From the NCBI GenBank assembly GCA_026770575.1, contig MU657211.1:187141-243856 (forward strand): DNA of 56,716 nt, written 5' to 3'. The number at the start of each line of letters is the position of its first letter. Position 1 is the first letter of the stretch. Source of the stretch: Pelagophyceae sp. CCMP2097 (Eukaryota; Sar; Pelagophyceae). Under the pieces are notes generated by a model. It was not told the origin of the DNA. It ran no database searches and worked only from the letters and a program-made list of their open reading frames with translations. Of the stretch, positions 45,401 to 56,100 are shown in pieces. Position numbers and translations under genes: made by a program.

Positions 45401-48400
45401 CAAAAGGATGGCACCGTGAACAAAGACGTGAAAGCGCTCGTCGTTGCGCGCGCCAACGAGCATCTGCTGCGGCGGATTGCAAAGGTGCTGCGCGCGGCGG
45501 TGCCCGCCAAGCTGCTCACCGAGCGGCTGCCGTTCCCGCTCGGCGCTTTGGAAAAAGACCGTACCGGAGCGGCGCGCGACCACTTGGACCTTTTAAAGCC
45601 GCCGGCGCTCGATTCGAAACGCTTCGCTGCGCCGAGATGGACAAACGCCTGCGACCGCTCCGAGTACGCTTTGGATGGCCAAGCGGCTGCCGACTTTGGG
45701 TGCGGCTTCGGCTGCGGCCGCCAAGTGGTGGAGGCTGTGGGAGTGCACTTCGTCAAGCCCCCGGCCATGTCCGAGGCGTACCCGTTTGACTTGGACGGCG
45801 TGCTCCGCCAGGTCGGCGGCGCGGCGTGGGCGGCCAAGACGCTGGAAAGGCTCAAGGGCGACGTCGACGCTGCGCGGCGGCGCGCAAAGGACGAGGCGTC
45901 GGTCCCAGAGTTCGCGTCAAAGGCCTTCCGAGACGGCGACTGGGCGCAGCGCTCACAGAGCGTCGACGCTTTAGTAAAGACGCTGGCTGGGGCGACAAAG
46001 GTGGACGACTTGGCATTCCGCGCGGCTTTGGACGGCGTGGAGGCACTCGCCAACGTCGACTCCTCCGCCGAGCGCGCGCTGGAGAGGCGCGTGGCGCTGA
46101 CGCAGCACACGCTGACGTTCGACCGCTGCGTGGCCACGCTGCTCTGCAAGGACGGCGCCGCGCGGTTGACGGCGCTGAACGGCGGCGCAAACGCAAACGC
46201 CGTGCTCCAGGCCACCGCCGCGGCGCTCGTGCTCCAGGGCCGCCTCGTCGCGCGGCGCAACGCTCTAGCAAAGGCGCGGAACTTGGAGCGCCTCGCGCGC
46301 GCCGCAGGGGCCGACGAGGCCGCGGCCAAAGAGTGGGACGTCGGAGTGGAGGCGTGCGCCGAGGCCGTTTCTGCGCCGCGGCCCACGGTGTCGGCGAAAG
46401 GCGTCTTGGACCCGCGCTTTGTGGTGTTTGAGTTTGCGTCTGCCATCGTGCTCAGGGAGTCGCAGCACGCTCTCATCAACACCTTCGTCCTGGCCGAGGC
46501 GTCCGAGTCCCGGGCGCTGGTGCACCAGCTCGTCATGGGCGCCGGCAAGACGACGGTCGTGGCGCCGCTCCTACAGATCCTCATCGCAAATTCAGACCGC
46601 AAGCTCATTACGGCCGTCGCGCCCCGGCCTCTCATCGAGATGACAAAGGCCGTGTACCGCGCCGTCTTCGCGAGCCCCGTGCTGCAGCGCCCCGTGCTCT
46701 CCTTTGAATTCGAGCGGACGACGAGGGCGGACGCGGCTTTGGTGTCCAAGCTGGCCTTTGCGAGAGAGACGTCTGGCGTCGTAGTCGCGGCGCCGTCGGC
46801 CATCAAGGCTTTTATCCTAAAGTTGTGCGAGCTGGAGCACGGCGAGGTCTTGGCGGAGAAGCAGGCCGCGGCGGCGATGAAGACGAAGACGAGTCTCTTT
46901 GTAAGATTTTCCAACAAGTTTTCGGACTTGGCCGGCGGCGGCGAGGAGGCTTCCGTGCACCGCGCACTCGCCGAGCGGCGCGTGGAGCGCAAGTTTTACG
47001 CAGCCGCTTTCCGCATCTTGAGCGAGGGCTGCGCTTTACTGGACGAGGTGGATCTGCTCCTGCACCCGTTGAAGTCCGAGCTCAACTGGCCGCTCGGGGA
47101 GAAGCACGCTCTCGACTTTACAATGCCCAGCGGCGGCCAAATCGAAAAACAAGGCGCGCGGGCCTCCATAGCCATGGGCCCCACCTGCTCCATGGGCGCG
47201 CGGTGGCGGCTGCCGTGGCGCGCCATTGGACTCATAGTCGACGCGTTCGAGGCGCGAACAAGGCCCGGCCACAACGACGACTTGGCCGCGGCGGTGCGCC
47301 GAGGCGTCGAGGCGCGCGCGCTGCAGCGAGCGCCCGCGTCGGGATTGACCACCGCACAACGTGGGAGCGGAAAGGGGTGATTCCCCGAAGAGTTGAGTCA
47401 GCGGGTCGACACCGGGTCCGGGTCCGACCCTGACCCGTGCAAGACCGGGGTCGGGTTCGGGTCCGGGCCTTGGCCGCGGACCCACGGCCGGGTCCGGGTC
47501 CGGCCTCGGCCCACGTGGGTCCGGGTCCGGGGCTTGTCGAAGACCCGCCCCGGCCTGGCGTTGCCTTTGTCGACGCTGGTTGAGTTGCCGTCGAAGGTCA
47601 AACTTTCTAGGTGCGTCCCCCATCTCGTCCTCGTCGATCCGCGCTTCTACCACGAGTCTTTATTGCCCTTTGTGGCGACGGAGATGGTCGACTACCTCGT
47701 CGAGCAGTGCGGCGGTGAAACGGGCGGCGTCGCGAAGAGGCGCGAGGACGCTTTGGACTACGTCTCCGCGCAGCACCCCACCCCCGAGTGCCGAAACGCC
47801 GTGGCCAAGCTCGGCGACTCGGACATCAAGCACTTGAACCTCTGCCGCGACTGGGTCTTGGTCCTGCTGCCCTGGGTTTTATCCAAGACGAACCGAGTCA
47901 CGTACGGCATGCTCCGCCCGCAGGAGATCCGTCGAGACGAACCAAAGGGCCGGCGGTTCCTCGCCGTGCCCTTTGCGGGCAAGGACGCGCCGACGGAAGC
48001 TTCAGAGTTCTCCAACCCGGACGCGGCCATTGGGCTGACGGCGCTCGCGCTCCGATACGAGGGGATGAGCAGGCTCGCCGTGCGCACCTTGCTCGTGGGC
48101 CTCCGCGACGACTTGGCCCAGGAGCACGGGCCTTCGGCGCAGAGGCCGGCGTCGTTGCTCTACGTGGGGCTCGTCGAGGCCGCGGGCGGGCACGTCCGAG
48201 GCACGAACGCGTCCAAGCTATCGCTGGCCAACACGCAGACGACGCTGGCGAACAGCCAGGCGAGCAGGCCGGCGAGCAGCCAGGCGCTGGCGAACAGCCC
48301 CGCGGGGGAGCGCGACGAGGCGGAGCTGCGTCACAAGCTGTGGCCTCTGGCGGCTGTGGACGTCCGGGACGAGGACCAGGTTTCGACCCTGCACAAACTC

Positions 48401-51400
48401 CTCGAAAAGGCGCCGCGCGCCATCGAGCGCTACCTGGACGAGCACGCCTTCCCGGAGACGCTGGCGTACCGGTCGTTGAAGTTGGCCGCGTCGGGTCAAG
48501 TTTTAGGAGGCGACTTGTGCTTCAAGAGCCGACTCGGCTTTTCTGGGACTCCAAACGACCTGCTGCCCGTCGAGCTGGGCGCGCCCGTCTTTGCGCAGGG
48601 CGACGACGCGCGCGTCCTGAGTACGCTGACTTGCGACGACGTTTGCTCGCTTTGGCTCGTCGGCTCGGACTGGTCGCCGACCAAACTCCTTGACGACATT
48701 TGCGCCACGGCGGTGGCGCGGGGCAGGCACGCTCTCATAGACGCGGGCGCTTTGGTGACGGGCTTGTCGAACCACGCCGTGGCGGCGTACTTGCTGGCCC
48801 GCCTCGACTCTTCGAAATACAAAGCGGCCTGCTTCATTGATGAAATCGGCGAGAAGAAGATCATCACGCGGTCGGGCCCCGGCGCTTCAGGCCCTCTGGC
48901 GCTGGCGGCGGCGGGGGTGGCGGTGGAAGAGACGTTTACCTTTTACGACCAGTCGCATTGTACGGGCATGGATATCCCTCAACCCGCGCTTTGCAGTGCT
49001 GTTGTGACGCTCTCAAAGGACTGCAGCTTCCGAGACGCGGCGCAGGCGGCTTTTCGGATGCGCGGCATAGGACGGGGGCAGTCTATCTCTTGGTGCGTGA
49101 TCCCCGAAGTCGCCGAGCTCATCTCGAAACTGGCCGCAAAGCTCGCCAAGCCGTCCAAGCCGTCCCGAAACTGGCCGCAAAGTCCCGAAACTGGCCGCAA
49201 GCCGTCCAAGCCGTCCAACAACCCTGCGCCCGACGAACCGCCCACGCTCGGCGACTGCTCGGCGTGGCTCTACGCGAACGGCTTCGGGATGGAGGCGGCG
49301 CAGCACCGTTTGCTGGCGGCGCAGACGATTGCGAACACGTGGCGGAAACGCGCCTTCCGCCAACTTTTGGGCCAGGCTTCGCAAGCCGAGGCCGAAGCGG
49401 CGGCGCCGTCGTCGAAGCCTACAGAATCGCAGAAGCGCCGGCGCGAGTGCGTGGAAGTGTTCTCGGAGAACATCGACCTGGCAGTGTCGAACAGCGCCGC
49501 CCCACCCGCAAACGTTCTGGCGCGCCTCGAGGGCGAAGTCAACCGGCGGCAGGCGGCGTGGCTCGACGGCGACGCCGCCGCCGCCGCAATCGTCCGCGAG
49601 ACGCTGGCAAAGGTGCGCGCCATGGCTTCAAAGACGGCAACGAGCGTGGAAACGGTCTGTCTAGAAGACGAGTCTGAAAACCAGCGCGAAGAAGAGCAAG
49701 AGCAGGAACAAGAGCAGGAACAAGAGCAGGAGCAAGAGCAGGAGGTCGAGGCGCCGGCGCCGGGCGACTATTTGCGCGAGGACGAGGCGGCGGGAGCGTG
49801 GGACATATTCGAGGCTCTCTCGAAGCCTCTGCCTGAGTGCGCGGCCGGCGCGGCGATGTGGCGCTGGAGCGCGTTTGGCGTTGGTGCGGCGCCACTGGCG
49901 TTTCCGGGGGAGCTGGCGCTGACGGACAACTTTTATTCGCAAAGATGGAAGAGGACACGGCGGCGGATCAAAAATTCTTCAGTGATTGTAGAGTGGCAAG
50001 GCGGCGGGACGAAGTTCTTCTGCGTCGTCACGCTCAAGGAGGCAGAGGCTTTACGGCTCGTCTGCCACAACGCTTCGAATGCGCCGCCGTTCGCGCTGCG
50101 GGGCCTCGCGCGGTGGGGAGAGGACTCGGACGACCACGCCGGCCGCGCAGGCGACTTCCTGGCGGCGTCGCTCCTCGGCGAGACCGCCGCGCAGACGCAA
50201 CGCGAGGCGGGCGCCGCGTCGTTTGATGAAGTTTCGTTCCTCGCGGCGGCGGCGCTGAGATTCATCGATATTGACCTCGACCCGCACCCAGCGGCCGTAA
50301 AGGCGCTGCTGGGCTTGTTCGCCGGCGACGTAGGTGCGCGCAGACTCTGGTGGGAGAGCGTGCGCGCGCGGCGGAGGCGCGCGAAGAGGCCGTGGGAGCG
50401 TACGGCCGTCGCCCCGTTGCTCGGCGGCAAGCCGGCCGCGTCCGACGACGGCGTCGCGGCGGACCTGTCTAGGAACCGCGTGGCGCTGCGCGTGGCCGAC
50501 GCTCTGGCGGCGCGCGGCGTGGACGCCGCATCTGCCTTTGCCTTTTTCGACGGCGACGGCGACGGCTGCGTCAGCCGAAACGAGTTGAACGCGATGCTCG
50601 ACGTGCTCCTCGAGGGCGAAGGCGCCTCTTCTTCGCAAGTCGCCATGCTGGCCAGGCACCTCGACGCCGATCGAGACGGTTCGATTTCTCGGGAAGAATT
50701 CCAAGCCGCGTTCCAACCTCTCATCGCCGCGCGCGCCCCGCAGGGCGCGCTCCCCGTCGCAGTCGCCTACGCCGCGCCAGCGCCGCAGCCGGGCTCGGCG
50801 CAGAATGTCGCCTCGGCGCCGCCGCTCCCGCCTCGGACGACCGCTGGCCCCGCGCAAACGGCCGCCGCAGCCTCGGTGCCGGCGCTCCCGCCTCCAACGA
50901 CCTTACCACGAGTGGGCCCCGCGCAAACGGCCGCCGCTCCCACGGCCCCCATTGCCAAGCTGCCGAGCGTGGTTGCTGGGCGGCGGTGCACGGTCGACGT
51001 CGTGCCTGTGTCGCGCTTCCTCGCGTGCTGCTGGGACTCGCAGGGCTGCCTGGTGCAGCGCGACTCTTCTCTCTGGCGCGTGGACTGTTTGCAAAACGCA
51101 CCGAAGAAAAACGGGCTCACGATATGCCTCGGCGACCACGTCTCCTCAAAATTCAAGCAACCCGCCCTCGTCAAAGCCGCCTGCCTCGCCTTCTCCGACG
51201 CCGCGCCGAGCTTCTTCGCCGCCTCGCCCACGCTAGCAGAACTGCCGTCGATCGTCGACGTTTGCTGCCCGCACCCGGTAGTGTACCACCGTGCCTGGGA
51301 GATGACGACCCACGGCCGGCAGCACCTCTACGTCTGGCGACCGGCGCCGCCGTCGGACCTCTACGTCGCACTCGGCGTCCTGGCCACGACGCAGCCGCAG

Positions 51401-51643
51401 CCGCCGCCCCTCGACGCCGTGCGGTGCGTACCGCGGTGCTGGACGGAGCCGCTGCGCACCGCGCCAAAGCTGCTCTGGGACACTGTCGGATTGGGCGGCG
51501 CGCCCGGCGGCCTCTGGCGCTATGGCAAGCTCGGCCTCGTTGCGGTCGGCCAGAACAGGGACGCGCCGCCGGACTTGCACGATTTGGCACCAGAGCTCAT
51601 CAATGTCCCAGCCTTTCTCGAACGGGTCCGCGGCACCTTCTAA
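39401..51643 (+). CDS. giant DUF3638/DUF3645-type P-loop protein with EF-hands and Vps62-like C-terminus
   Basis: Two exons, 39401-47337 and 47611-51643, joined to 3,989 residues; the intron is GTCGGG...CTAG. The first about 2,300 residues are unassigned, alanine-rich and helical. Then come a Walker A (MGAGKTTV, Gly2380-Thr2385), a Walker-B-like LLDEVDLLLHPLKSELNWPL, and after the intron CVPHLVLVDPRFYHESLLP, LGFSGTPNDL, FYDQSHCTGMDIPQPALC and AAFRMRGIGRGQSI. These are the motifs of the large DUF3638/DUF3645 proteins of fungi and protists, which look helicase-like (motif VI Arg). An EQ repeat, two EF loops (DGDGDGCVSRNE and DADRDGSISREE, about 50550 and 50670), a Pro/Ala linker and a Vps62-like end (YVWRPAPPSDLYVALGVLAT) follow. 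Activity is unknown; Ca2+-regulated ATPase is an inference. Confidence 0.8.
47338..47610 (+). repeat. intron with GGGTCCGGG minisatellite
   Basis: The sole intron of the DUF3638 gene. About 47400-47545 is built of many variants of gggtccgggtccg / gggtcgggttcgg. The frame is broken by a TGA at 47378, and removing the intron restores it. Confidence 0.75.
48226..48312 (+). repeat. coding minisatellite (Ser/Gln/Ala/Asn)
   Basis: Repeats of gcgaacagccaggcgagc-like units encode ANSQASRPASSQALANS within the DUF3638 protein. Confidence 0.6.
49125..49222 (+). repeat. coding repeat (Pro/Ser/Lys and Trp-Pro)
   Basis: Duplicated cgaaactggccgcaa and ccgtccaagccgtcc blocks encode KPSKPSRNWPQSPETGRKP within the DUF3638 protein. 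They lie between the motif VI region and the tail. Confidence 0.6.
49690..49744 (+). repeat. coding Glu-Gln repeat
   Basis: Tandem gagcaggaacaa units encode an (EQ)n run just before the C-terminal part of the DUF3638 protein. Confidence 0.85.
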
Positions 51644-51761
51644 GACCCCCTGTAACAATCTATCGACTCGCTCGAGCCGCAAATCGGTGTGTGTGGGCCA
51701 GACGAAACGAGCGGGTCCGACATGTCACACGGGGAGACAATACATTAAGGGCACATGGGCT

Positions 51762-52589
51762 TCAGGAGACGGCGCAGGCGGCGCTCTTCTTCTTCGTTCT
51801 CCGGAGCGCGCCCATGGGGATGAATAGGCGGCCCGGCTTAGACTGGTGCGCGTCTGCGGGTTGCCGGAGGTACGCCCCGGCGAACTCGAAGCGCTGCGCA
51901 AACTTGTCCGGCAGCGTCGGCCGGATCTCCATGACCCAGGTCCAGTACTCCTCCACCTCCGGCCCGCCGCGCGCCGGCAAGACGCGCTTGATCTCGCCGC
52001 AGCAGAGCGGGCAAAAGGCCCACGCGCCCTCGGTCCGCGACTCGCCGATGCCGTGCTGCTTCATGCAGCCGCGGCAGACGCACTTGTGCTCGCAGGGGAA
52101 GAGCACGTCCTCGACGGCCGCGCCCTGGCACATGCAGCACCGTGCGGCGGCGCCGAGCGCGCGGAAGGGCCGCTCTCGCGCGTACGTCTGCGCCAGCGCC
52201 ACGTAGTCCTTGTTCTGCCGCCGCCGCAGCTGCTTCCGCTCCAGCAGCGCCGCCGCCGCCGCCGCCGGCGGCTCGGCCGGCGCGGCCGCCGGCTCGGCCG
52301 GCGCGGGGCCCGCCGGCGCGTCGTCGGGCGAGCAGACGGCCGCCGTCGCGCTGCTCGCCTCGTAGGCCTCGCCGTCGAAGCACGCCGCGCCCTCGCGGTG
52401 ACCACCGTCGCCGCCGCCGTCGCGCAGGCTGGCGGCGCCGTCGAACTCGGCGGCCGCGGCGGGTCCACCGACGACGACGCCCGGCGGCGGTTCCCACTGC
52501 GTCTCCCCCGTCGCCGAATTGAGGTAATAGACGTGCCGCGTCGCCGCGTCCTCGTGCGCCGTCCACACTGCCGCCTCGCGGTCCACCAT
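51762..52589 (-). CDS. WW-domain plus RING-finger protein (putative E3 ubiquitin ligase)
   Basis: Single exon from the ATG at 52589, 275 residues; the frame is open further upstream to 52673 but that part overlaps the divergent promoter. A WW domain (residues about 8-38: AVWTAHEDAATRHVYYLN, then TGETQWEPPPG) binds Pro-rich ligands. An Ala/Pro/Glu spacer follows. At about 150-200 a C3HC4 RING reads CCMCQG, LFPCEHKCVCRGC and WAFCPLC. The tail has EEYWTWVMEIRPTLPDKF. The RING suggests E2-dependent ubiquitin ligase activity with substrate choice through WW; inferred from domains. The gene is head-to-head with the DnaJ gene, 134 nt apart. Confidence 0.82.
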   Translation of the reverse strand: MVDREAAVWTAHEDAATRHVYYLNSATGETQWEPPPGVVVGGPAAAAEFDGAASLRDGGGDGGHREGAACFDGEAYEASSATAAVCSPDDAPAGPAPAEPAAAPAEPPAAAAAALLERKQLRRRQNKDYVALAQTYARERPFRALGAAARCCMCQGAAVEDVLFPCEHKCVCRGCMKQHGIGESRTEGAWAFCPLCCGEIKRVLPARGGPEVEEYWTWVMEIRPTLPDKFAQRFEFAGAYLRQPADAHQSKPGRLFIPMGALRRTKKKSAACAVS

Positions 52590-52723
52590 CGGGCCAAGCG
52601 CCCGCCAAATCCCGAGCCAGCTGCGCAGAACCGACACACACCAAATGAAGATCGCCAAAAAACAACTCTGCAACGGACTCGCAGGCGCTACCGGTTTCCT
52701 CGGCGTCGTTGTACACGGGCGCG
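52590..52723. promoter_or_regulatory. short bidirectional upstream region
   Basis: 134 nt between the start codons of the WW-RING (-) and DnaJ (+) genes. No recognised core element. Confidence 0.45.
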
Positions 52724-53937
52724 ATGGACGACATGGCCCCCGAGATGGCGTCCAAGGTGCGCCGCCGTTGTGATGCTGCTTCGAGGTCGAACGACGAGAC
52801 CCGTGTAAACCAAACCTGTTGCTAGGACTACTATGATATCCTGAACGTCGCGCGCGCGGCGACGGACACGGAGATCAAGAAGTCATACCGCAAGCTGGCG
52901 ATGAAGTGGCACCCGGACAAGAACCCGGAGAACGCCGAGCAGGCGGCCGTGATTTTCCAGGACATCGGCGAGGCGTACAGCGTGCTCTCGGACAAGGCGA
53001 AGAAGGCGGTCTACGACCAGTACGGATACGAGGCGCTGCGCGACGGCGTGCCTGACGAGCACGGCGGCATGCGCGGCGGCTGGTCCTACAAGCAAAACGC
53101 GACGGAGATCTTCGCCGGGTTCTTCGGCACGTCGAACCCGTGAGTACCGAGGCCAGGGCCCGTCCCTCTCCCCTCGAACCCACGCTGTTGCGCGCAGGTT
53201 CGCGGACTTTGGCTTTGGGGACTCTGTGCCGTTTGCGACGCGGCTGCGCAAGGTCGGCCCGAAGAAGATGGACCCGTACTCCCTTGATCCGGCGTCATAG
53301 ATTTCGATGCGGTTCCCTGGGCCGGCGCACAGAGGGCGAGCCTCCCTCTTAGGATCCTGAAGCCGCTGGAGTGCACGCTGGAGGAGCTCTTCAACGGCTG
53401 CGTGAAGAAGTACCAGGTGACGCGCAAGCGCCTCGTGCCGACCGAGGGCGCCGAGGCCTACGCCGACGAGACGAAGACGCTGACGATCCACGTCAAGCCG
53501 GGCTGGAAGAAGAACACGAACGTGACGTTTGCGCAGGAGGGCGACGCCGCGCCCAACGTCATCCCCGCGGACATCGTCTTCCAGCTCGCCGAGCTGCCGC
53601 ACCCCACCTTTGCGCGAGAAGGCTCCAACCTCGTCTTCACGTCCGAGGTCTCGCTCGCAAAGGCGCTCGTCGGCACCATCATCGAGGTGCGTCTCCCCTT
53701 CACCTCCGGCGCCTTTGGCGAATAGCGTCGCAGGTGCCGACGCTCGACGGCCGCGTGCTCTCCATCTCGTGCCCCGAGATCATCTCGCCGGGCTACTACA
53801 AGACGATTCCCGGCGAGGGCATGCCGCTGTCCAAGACGCCGAAGGTCCGCGGCGACCTCGTCGTCCGCTTCAAGATCGCCTTCCCGCAGTACCTCGGCGA
53901 AGCAAAGAAGCAAATGCTCCTCAAGATCCTCTCCTAG
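52724..53937 (+). CDS. type II DnaJ/Hsp40 co-chaperone (DNAJB class)
   Basis: Five exons: 52724-52756, 52826-53139, 53198-53275, 53353-53686 and 53734-53937, giving 320 residues. Exon 1 is a 33-nt start ([11 protein letters not shown]). The J domain ([23 protein letters not shown] in [11 protein letters not shown]) is complete, so Hsp70 stimulation is expected. A Gly/Phe region holds [18 protein letters not shown]. The two substrate-binding domains follow ([75 protein letters not shown]). There is no zinc-finger region, which makes it type II. No signal peptide or retention motif, so cytosol/nucleus is likely. Confidence 0.93.
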
Positions 53938-54351
53938 GCCGCCCCGCGCAGGGCGAGCGACTGCCCCAAAGGCGCGCGCGCCGCCCCGCCACCGCGCCAA
54001 AGCGGCGGCAGTAATCTTTCAAGTGTTGGAAAGCCGCCGTTCGAACCCCACCTCGACCTAATCGGTACCGTCCGAGTCGAGAGCCGGGCGCGCCGCGGCC
54101 GAGCAGAGGCCGCGGCTCGAGGCGCACACACGGCAGCTCCCACGCCCGTCGCCAACGAAGCGTTTCGGAAATTTTGGATCGGACGGGAATTTGGGAGGCT
54201 TCGAGTCGAAATCCAAATCTTCGGTTCTGGAACTGTTCTGTGCACGAGATCGTTAACGGCCACTGCACAGTACTGGCATCCCAACCCTGCCCTCGTCTCT
54301 CCGTCCTCGTCGGCCCTCGAACCTCCTCGTACGAATCGGCACGTCGAGCGA
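53938..54351. other. spacer between DnaJ and PhyH-like gene
   Basis: Same-strand spacer with the DnaJ 3' UTR and upstream sequence of the next gene. No gene or structure was recognised. Confidence 0.5.
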
Positions 54352-56100
54352 ATGGCGCGTCCCGTTTGGCTTTTTCGAGTCTGCGCTGCGCTGGGCGCCG
54401 TCGTCTCCGCCGCGCCGGCGGGGGGCTTGGCAGCCGATGTGCTCGCCCGCGGCTTCGCCGTCGTCGACGGCGCCGTCGACGGTCCGATCGCCGCGGAAAT
54501 CAACCGCAAGGTCCACGCGCGCGTTTCCGTCGGCGGCTGCAGCGGCGGCCACGGCGACACGGTCTCGAAATGGCTGCACAAGGTCCGCCGCGGCCCGCGC
54601 GAAACGCCGATGTCGAGCCGCCGCTAGGTGTGCGCGCTGCCCGTCGACGACGCCGACACGTTTGCGGTCCTCGGTAACCTCACGCGGGAGTTTGCGAAAG
54701 TCGTCGAGGCCGTGGCCGGGCCAAACGCGCGGCTCTGCGATCACGCCGCGACGATTGCCTACCCCGGAGCGGCTCCCGCCGACGTCACCGCGCAAAACGC
54801 TGCCGTGACCGTATTCGTCTTTCTCGACGGCGTCGCCGAAGCGACCGCCGCACCGCTCCACGTCTGGCCCGAGACGCACCGCATCGACCGCAGCGGCCCG
54901 CCGCCGACGGCCAAGCTCGCGCCGCCGCAGAAGCTCGCGCCACTCCAACCGGGCGCCGTCGTCGTCTACGACGGGCGGCTCGAGCGGCGCTTCGCCGCGA
55001 ACGACGACGCTTCGCCGCGCTCCGCGTTCTACTTCTCGTACTGCCCGGCCGGCACGGCGGCGTCAACGATGATGCCGGAGGACCGCGGCGCCGACGGCCT
55101 CGGCCGCCTCGGCCTCGCCGACGTCGTCGCGGACCACCCGGACGCCGCGGCCTCGACGGGTGGTTCCGAGAGCGAATCCGACGACCAAGCTTGCCTCGAC
55201 ATGCTCGTCGACGCCGCGCCGATCTTGACCCCCACGAGCGACTACGGCGGCGCCGTGGACTCTGCCGACGCGGCGAGCGACGACGACTCTCGTATCGTCA
55301 GATTGCTTCGCGACGAACGGCTGGACGGCGACGAATGGCGCCGCCGGTACCAGAGCGAAGTCCTCGGCGCCGCGCGCCCCGTCGACGAATACGGCGGCGG
55401 CGAGGTCGGCGTGCGGTCTCCTCACGGCGGACGCCTCGAGAGCGTCTACGAAGGCGAGAACGAGGTCTACAACGACGACGGCGAGTACGAGAACGACGAC
55501 GAATCCTTTAACTTTTACGACTCCGAGTTCATGGAGAAGAGCGCGCAGCTCACGCAGCTCGACGACGGACGGCTGGACGGCGACGAATACGACGACGACT
55601 TTGATGCCGGGGCACGGTTCCGCGGCGGGGCCTCGGACGACGGGGCCCTTTACGACGACGTCATCTACGATACGAACCCCTCTCACTACTACGACCCTCC
55701 GCCAGACGACGACGCCGGGGCCTGCGCGGCGGCGCGCGGCGCCGTGGCGGATATGCCAGAGGCGGAGATATCCCGCTTCCCGCCCTGTACGTGGCCCGCG
55801 TGGTCGACGCACCGAGGACCCGCGGACCTGCGCGCGCGCGTGGCCATGGCGCTCTTCCGCCGTGTTGCCGCACGCGACCAAGCCGGGCGCTGCGGCGAGG
55901 ACCTGCTCGCGGCGTTCACCGAGGTCGGCGCGTTCCGCCGCGACTCCGTGCTCTGGGACGTCGTCGACCGCGACTCCGCGCTGGCCGGGGCGCCGCCGGG
56001 CCGCCGCGCCGTCCTGGAGCAGGCCTGGCGCGTCGTCGACGGCGCCGTCGCCGTGGAGCGGCAGCAGGCCGCGCACAGGGGCCGAGCCGTGGCGCGGTGA
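54352..56100 (+). CDS. secreted PhyH-like (phytanoyl-CoA dioxygenase family) protein with acidic C-terminus, HxD lost
   Basis: Exons 54352-54582 and 54628-56100 (GTCCGC...CTAG, 45 nt), giving 567 residues; the in-frame TAG at 54625 is the intron end. MARPVWLFRVCAALGAVVSA is a signal peptide. The first 290 residues resemble a PhyH-type Fe(II)/2OG fold: LARGFAVVDGAV, TVFVFLDGVAEATAAPLHVW, then PETHRID (distal His region). The proximal motif, usually H-x-D after a Pro-Gly turn (PG....H.D), reads YPGAAPADVTAQN, so the His and Asp are missing. The rest is strongly acidic (DGDEYDDDFDAG) with a small folded C-terminus. Catalysis is doubtful; a binding or non-enzymatic role is possible. Confidence 0.6.

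Noticed and set aside
45256..46992. 578-residue minus-strand ORF rich in Ser/Ala/Thr
   Set aside because: It lies wholly opposite the well-supported P-loop region of the DUF3638 gene and has no motifs. It is an antisense shadow of GC-rich codons.
54018..54045. gttcgaacccc resembling a B box
   Set aside because: The flanking bases do not form a T-stem and there is no A box upstream.
54625..54627. In-frame TAG as a nonsense mutation in the PhyH-like gene
   Set aside because: It is the AG end of a 45-nt GT-AG intron that keeps frame on both sides.
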